Source: Fallopia convolvulus
Taxonomy: Eukaryota > Streptophyta > Magnoliopsida > Caryophyllales > Polygonaceae
Assembly: GCA_964016875.1 (NCBI GenBank)
Contig: OZ024726.1
Coordinates: 50,518,825-50,582,824, forward strand
Length of the DNA: 64,000 nucleotides
Direction: 5' to 3'
A program made the translations under genes and the position numbers. Below are positions 59,792 to 64,000 of this stretch, piece after piece; position 1 is the stretch's first letter; the number at the start of each line of letters is the position of its first letter. The notes beneath the pieces are model-generated. The model was not told the origin of the DNA. It worked only from the letters and a program-made list of their open reading frames with translations, and made no database searches.

Positions 59792-60920
59792 TTTGAGCTT
59801 CCTTTACTAAGTCACCCGAATCAATAGCACTTGTTATTTTCAGACGACTTCCGCAGTTCGGACAACTTGCTTCGCTGCTTCTCTAAAATGACTCGAGCCT
59901 GAGTAACCTAGAAATCGTAGAGCGCAGCCCAGATTCCAGAAGAATACTCCTGCGCAGATGATTTCTGAATCCGTCAAATTATTGAAGAAGAACACTGTCA
60001 ATTTGCTTATATCATCAAATTCAAGGTGTTAATAGCTAGGGATGTTCAACATCATCACTTACACCCTGAAGGAAAACCCAATTGAAAGCAGGAGGTTTTA
60101 CCACCGACTGTGAATCTATTTGCTCAATTTGGGTTTTAGAAGGCCCAATCTGATATCGAGTTTCTATTCACGATGTTGCGTAGAAGAAACAAATCCAAAA
60201 TCTAAGAACGATTGAAATGACAATCGAAGGCGAGGAAGAAAGTTAAGTCCGGGAGAAGAAGATTACCAGCTCAGCAACTCGCGAAGTCAATCAAGCACCT
60301 TGGAGAATGTGGACAGTAGCAGAGAGTAGAAACTGTTCGTGAGCTGCCTTTTTATTTCTTTTGCCTGTTTTTTTTGTTTCCAATTGAGTAACCGATAATA
60401 GCAAAGAAAATTGTGGCAAAATGTATAAATGTATAACCATTAAGGCATTAACCAGGCAGTAGAGTATCTCAAAAAAAAAAAAAACAGGCAGTAGAGTTTT
60501 TAAATGTATATCATTTTGCAACTTTCATCATTATGTTGTCCTACTTCTACTCGTTTCATGGCATTGACATAGAAACAATAGTTTCCCAAGCTTTTAGCCG
60601 ATCAAAAAACCAAGAGTAAACATCCTTTCTCTCATTGTGTCTGCTCTTCATTCCATTAGCTTTACATTTGCTAATAAATTACATGATAGAATCTAACATA
60701 TGAAAGCTGAAACGTAAAATTGGAACAAAATCCCTTTGAAGGCATTGGATACTAAGAAACATCTGCTGAACTTTTAATACAAGGAGGTGTTTATCATTCA
60801 TCATTTCTTCCAAGACTCTTTAAGAAAGATTGTTTGTCATTTTCGACTATGAGCTTTACAATAAAAGGCATAAAGGCATAGGCGTTATACATCTCTCTAC
60901 AATAGCCTTTCACCGGTGCC
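59792..60920. other. 5' region of the CIA30 gene and spacer to the TIN1-like gene
   Basis: 59,792-60,300 probably holds the CIA30 5' UTR and promoter (it may contain a 5' UTR intron). 60,300-60,920 includes an A run near 60,470 and the 3' end region of the TIN1-like gene. A short repeat, GGCAGTAGAGT, flanks the A run at 60,454 and 60,486, which suggests a small retroposed insertion. No further gene. Confidence 0.4.
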
Positions 60921-63248
60921 TTATAAAGTGAACGGTATAGGAGGCGGGTGCATTACAGGCATCGTCGACATAGTTATATTACCCGTGAGTACGTTCGGTG
61001 CCACCGCATCCTCAATCTCCACTGGATTAACCTGAACTATCCTCTCAGGCACAACCTTGTCACCATCGACCTTAGCCAGCACTTCAAAGTGCATCTTTAC
61101 AGACTCGGGTTTTGTCCTCCACTCAGGGAAGCCCTCAAACCGAACACTATCGTCTCCCTTCTCAATCATCCTCTCCACTCCAAACCCAATTTTCAAGAAT
61201 GTCTGAGAGGATACGTCTGCCTTAGTGATCTTGAATGAGCCCTTCTTGTTTGCTTTAGGACCCAGAACCGATGAGAGTAGCTTCTCAAATCCGAGCAGGT
61301 TAGAGTTTGACCCGTTTAAGGAAGCAATTGGCCACAGGGTAGTGAATTGGTTAGGGCTAAGGAGAGTTGGGGCCTCACGGTGAAGATCAATTGCAGAGGA
61401 AGAGATTTTGTCTGAGCTGTGTTGTTTTGATTGAGATGATAATTCCACTAGGCCTGGTGCAAGGCGTTTGAGTTTTAGTCTGGAGGGAGAAGAGGGGGAG
61501 AGTGGGGAGGGTGAGGCGAGAGAGGTGGGGCCCACAATGCGGAGGGAGAGGAGTGGGGCCCCTTCGGCATGAGAGGTGTGTTGGAGGTGCTCAGCTAAGG
61601 CTAGAAGGGCAGATGCAAACCCGTTGTCAGTTATGTTTAGAGGCAGTGGGAGATCAATTGGTTGGCGCAAGCTCACAGATCTTGCACCTGTGACGGTTAC
61701 GACAGCCCCATCAGCCAGGATTACTTTCCTCAACACACCAGCTTCGACATCATGCTGCATAATTACGGGATCAAAAGTGGGGGGAAATCAGAAATGAAAG
61801 CCAATCAACAAAAAAAATAATGTTAATAGCAAAAGATAATTCATATGTGAATGTCAATCTTCTGAATTGAGTTGAAGGAAAGTGGTAATAGATACTTGTA
61901 TTCTAAATTCTATGGTGAACTTTAAAAGGCAATTTAGGGGACAAGTAATTTGTATTACATGAACAACAGAAGTAGCTTCCTGAAATTGATGTTAGTTTCT
62001 TCAGTTCTTATTACAAGGTGTTATAACTTGTTTCAAACTAATAGCACACTCACTTCGACAATTTACAAGAATACAGATTCAAAGCACCCTATAGTGACCC
62101 TAGCACATACATGTTGGTTGCAAAGCAAGTTAATGGATTATGCTTGCTTCAATGAGTTCAATCTATTAAGATGAATACCAAGCATAATCTCTGAACTAAT
62201 TTACATACTTCATCCATGACAAAATATAGCCATAAGACATGGAAGTTGAAAGATAGTACACAAATTAAACATCATAGAGGAAAACACATCATAAAAGTGA
62301 AACATAGTAGGACTTTCTATATGAGCTGTTGATAAAATTAGGGAATTATCAGAAAAACTGCAACATACCGGCAAGGCAAGTCTCATATCTTTTGCATCCT
62401 GAATCCAGATCTCCATAGGTCCAGCGAGCTGAAATGGGGCCAGAACAGGCGTCAAAACATCCATTTTTTCACTCTCAATCAAAGCTTTCTCGTCTGCCTT
62501 AACCTGATCTTCAACTCTGAATATAGGCAAATCCACGTACTCCCACTTATTTACATCCTCCAACAACTTGAAAGGAAGGACCTGATTGTCCACTTCAATA
62601 TCAAACTCATATGCCACTGAATGCCCAACCAAGGCATCTCTCATATCGAAGCCAGAAACCTTGAATCCATCCTTCTGAAAACCTAACCCCTTTACTATAG
62701 CTTCCCTCAAATCCTACAATTCAAAGGGGGCAAAAATATATTAATCATTAACCGACTCTATGGAGCTCAGAAATTGCATGAAATGAAAAAATCTAATTAC
62801 AAAACCTCTAATTTTCCCCAATATCAGAAACCAAGCAAACCGAAGGTAATATATCACTCGACAAGATAATCAAAACTTCCGTAGATAGAAATTGCACAGA
62901 CCCCTTATCCAACGAATTCTCTCAAGAATCAAAGATAACAGGTGGAAAATCCTCATAATCAATAATACGAATTACAAAAGGTCCAAACATGAAACACCCC
63001 TTAAACTAGTAATTTATTCCACATAACGTCAAAACACACCATCAATGATCTCAAGAAGCCATATAAACAAGGCAGCAATAAACTAAAAACAAGATCGAAA
63101 AGACGCCATTTAGAAGGAAAAGAAAACTTACAGAGATGGCCTTTGGATAAGGCGGCGATGAAATCATCGCCATCGACGGCGCACAGCACATAAATAGAGA
63201 GTGAACAAGAACACAAGCAAAGATTTGGACAATTCGAAGGGAAGCCAT
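60921..63248 (-). CDS. TIN1: TIN1-like protein (tunicamycin-induced, ER-stress related), secretory, three exons
   Basis: Resembles the plant-specific TUNICAMYCIN INDUCED 1 family, induced by ER stress in Arabidopsis; its molecular activity is unknown. Exons on the minus strand: 63248-63132, 62713-62369, 61754-60921, GT-AG with phase 0 throughout, 431 residues. An N-terminal signal peptide (MASLRIVQIFACVLVHSLFM, ending near residue 27) indicates entry to the ER. Conserved-looking stretches: LREAIVKGLGFQKDGFKVSG, ALVGHSVAYEFDIEVDN, APFQLAGPMEIWIQDAKDMR, HDVEAGVLRKVILADGAVVTV and SLRQPIDLPLPLN; the middle of exon 3 has a Ser/Pro-rich low-complexity run. No membrane segment after the signal, no KDEL-type retention signal (ends PPPIPFTL). 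The assignment rests on recalled family features, hence moderate confidence. An ER-stress-type promoter element supports it. Confidence 0.75.
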
Positions 63249-64000
63249 TGCAGCGAAAGAAGAAATTCAGAGAGCAGAGCGCTAATGTGATCACGGAAGA
63301 GACGGAAGAATCCTGGAGTTTTTCTCCGCGAGAGAGAGAATTGAAGAAGAGTTGGGGGTTACCGAATTAAGGCCATTGGCGGAGGCTCTAGAAGATTCGT
63401 GACGTGGAGTTTAACACGTTGAACCAATCAGGTGTGAGAAGGGATCTAATCAATGAATGTGATTGGTCCAGCTGTCATGAATTTTTGGTACCTAAAAAAG
63501 AAAGAAAATTACTCTTTGACAAGCGTTTTGTTTTCCCGGGGAACTTCCGTCATTTACGGGGCAGATTACGGTTTAGTAGTTTTTTTTTGTTTTTTTTTCA
63601 ATTTCATTTATTTAATTGAATTAATTATTAATTCAAAAATAAAATTATCCATTCTAATTGAAAATAGTTTGAATATAATTTTAAATGTCAGATCATTATG
63701 TGTCAAGTTCATATTATTTCATTAGGATAAAATTCAGCAAAAACATAAAGATTTCCATACTCAAGGCTTAGTACTTAACAAAAGGGGTGGCCCGGGGCAT
63801 GTGCAAGACGTGCATTTGCACACGGCCCCAAAATTAAGTAGGGGCCTAAAATTACCACGGCTAATATTATTATATAATAAAAGTTTAAAATTTATAGATA
63901 AATTAAAATAAATTGCTTAATTGTTTTGTGAACAAAAAAAATAACATAGATTTTATAATAAAAGTTTAAAATTTTTAAATAAATTAAAGTAGATTGCTTA
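63249..64000. other. Promoter region of the TIN1-like gene and start of a repeat
   Basis: 63,249-63,420 is the leader and proximal promoter, including a GA run (63,330-63,342). From about 63,785 a repeat-like sequence starts (GCACACGGCCCC, GGGGCCTAAAATT), as found in some plant DNA-transposon derivatives. Inside it TAATAAAAGTTTAAAATTT occurs at about 63,876 and 63,955, giving a tandem unit of about 80 bp that runs off the window. Confidence 0.4.
63400..63407 (-). promoter_or_regulatory. CCACGTCA bZIP/ER-stress-type element upstream of the TIN1-like gene
   Basis: The minus strand reads CCACGTCA about 152 bp before the start codon, with ATTGG (inverted CCAAT, 63,424-63,428) 16 bp upstream and a further CCAAT on the minus strand downstream (63,375-63,379). 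TGACGTGG/CCACGTCA cores are bound by bZIP28/bZIP60-type factors in plant ER-stress promoters. Exact ERSE spacing (CCAAT-N9-CCACG) is not met. Confidence 0.5.

Overview
The window is nuclear DNA from a flowering plant, most likely a eudicot. The single-copy genes are split by short GT-AG introns and encode plant proteins (kiwellin, neprosin-domain, TIN1-like, CIA30, GT90 and ADAT1-like). They sit in AT-rich DNA full of Ty1/copia, Ty3/gypsy and LINE retrotransposons and small DNA transposons (MITEs). I see no prokaryotic operon, CRISPR array, or rRNA or tRNA gene; the only 5S rRNA-like stretch lies inside a Cassandra-type LTR.

Left third (1-19,250). A LINE tail enters from the left edge (2-1,396), followed by a hAT-type MITE. 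A ten-exon tRNA adenosine deaminase gene (5,572-8,720) and a six-exon GT90 O-glucosyltransferase-like gene (12,632-15,433) are intact. The flank of the deaminase gene, made of an LTR-like block, a gypsy RT/RNase H relic and exon 1, occurs a second time downstream of the GT90 gene (about 15,745-19,245). There exon 1 carries an 8-bp insertion and is a pseudogene.

Middle (19,250-49,400). AT-rich DNA holds three tandem copies of a unit of roughly 0.8-1 kb of unknown identity and LTR-like remnants. A nested transposon cluster follows. An old minus-strand copia element (copia-1, about 26,740-48,905) was split by a 7.2-kb LINE (27,866-35,073, 13-17 bp target duplication), a Cassandra solo LTR (36,239-36,434), a GC-rich solo LTR (36,862-37,681, perfect AGTAG duplication) and a complete 10-kb copia element (copia-2, 37,700-47,667, perfect TCACA duplication). 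Copia-2 has an extra ORF downstream of pol. Both large inserts have reading frames closed by a few nonsense codons that are mostly C-to-T or G-to-A changes.

Right part (49,400-64,000). A neprosin-domain gene without the usual propeptide (51,727-53,261, possibly broken), an intronless kiwellin/ripening-related gene (54,857-55,402), a CIA30-family gene on the minus strand (55,946-59,791, with an apparent GC-AG intron) and a TIN1-like ER-stress gene on the minus strand (60,921-63,248, with a CCACGTCA element about 150 bp upstream). These genes act in unrelated processes (tRNA editing, protein glycosylation, apoplastic defence, respiratory complex assembly, ER stress); nothing suggests a functional cluster. 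I found no wholly new system. The most unusual items are the copia-2 extra ORF, the long Cys/His/Trp-rich LINE ORF1 and the partial duplication of the deaminase gene.
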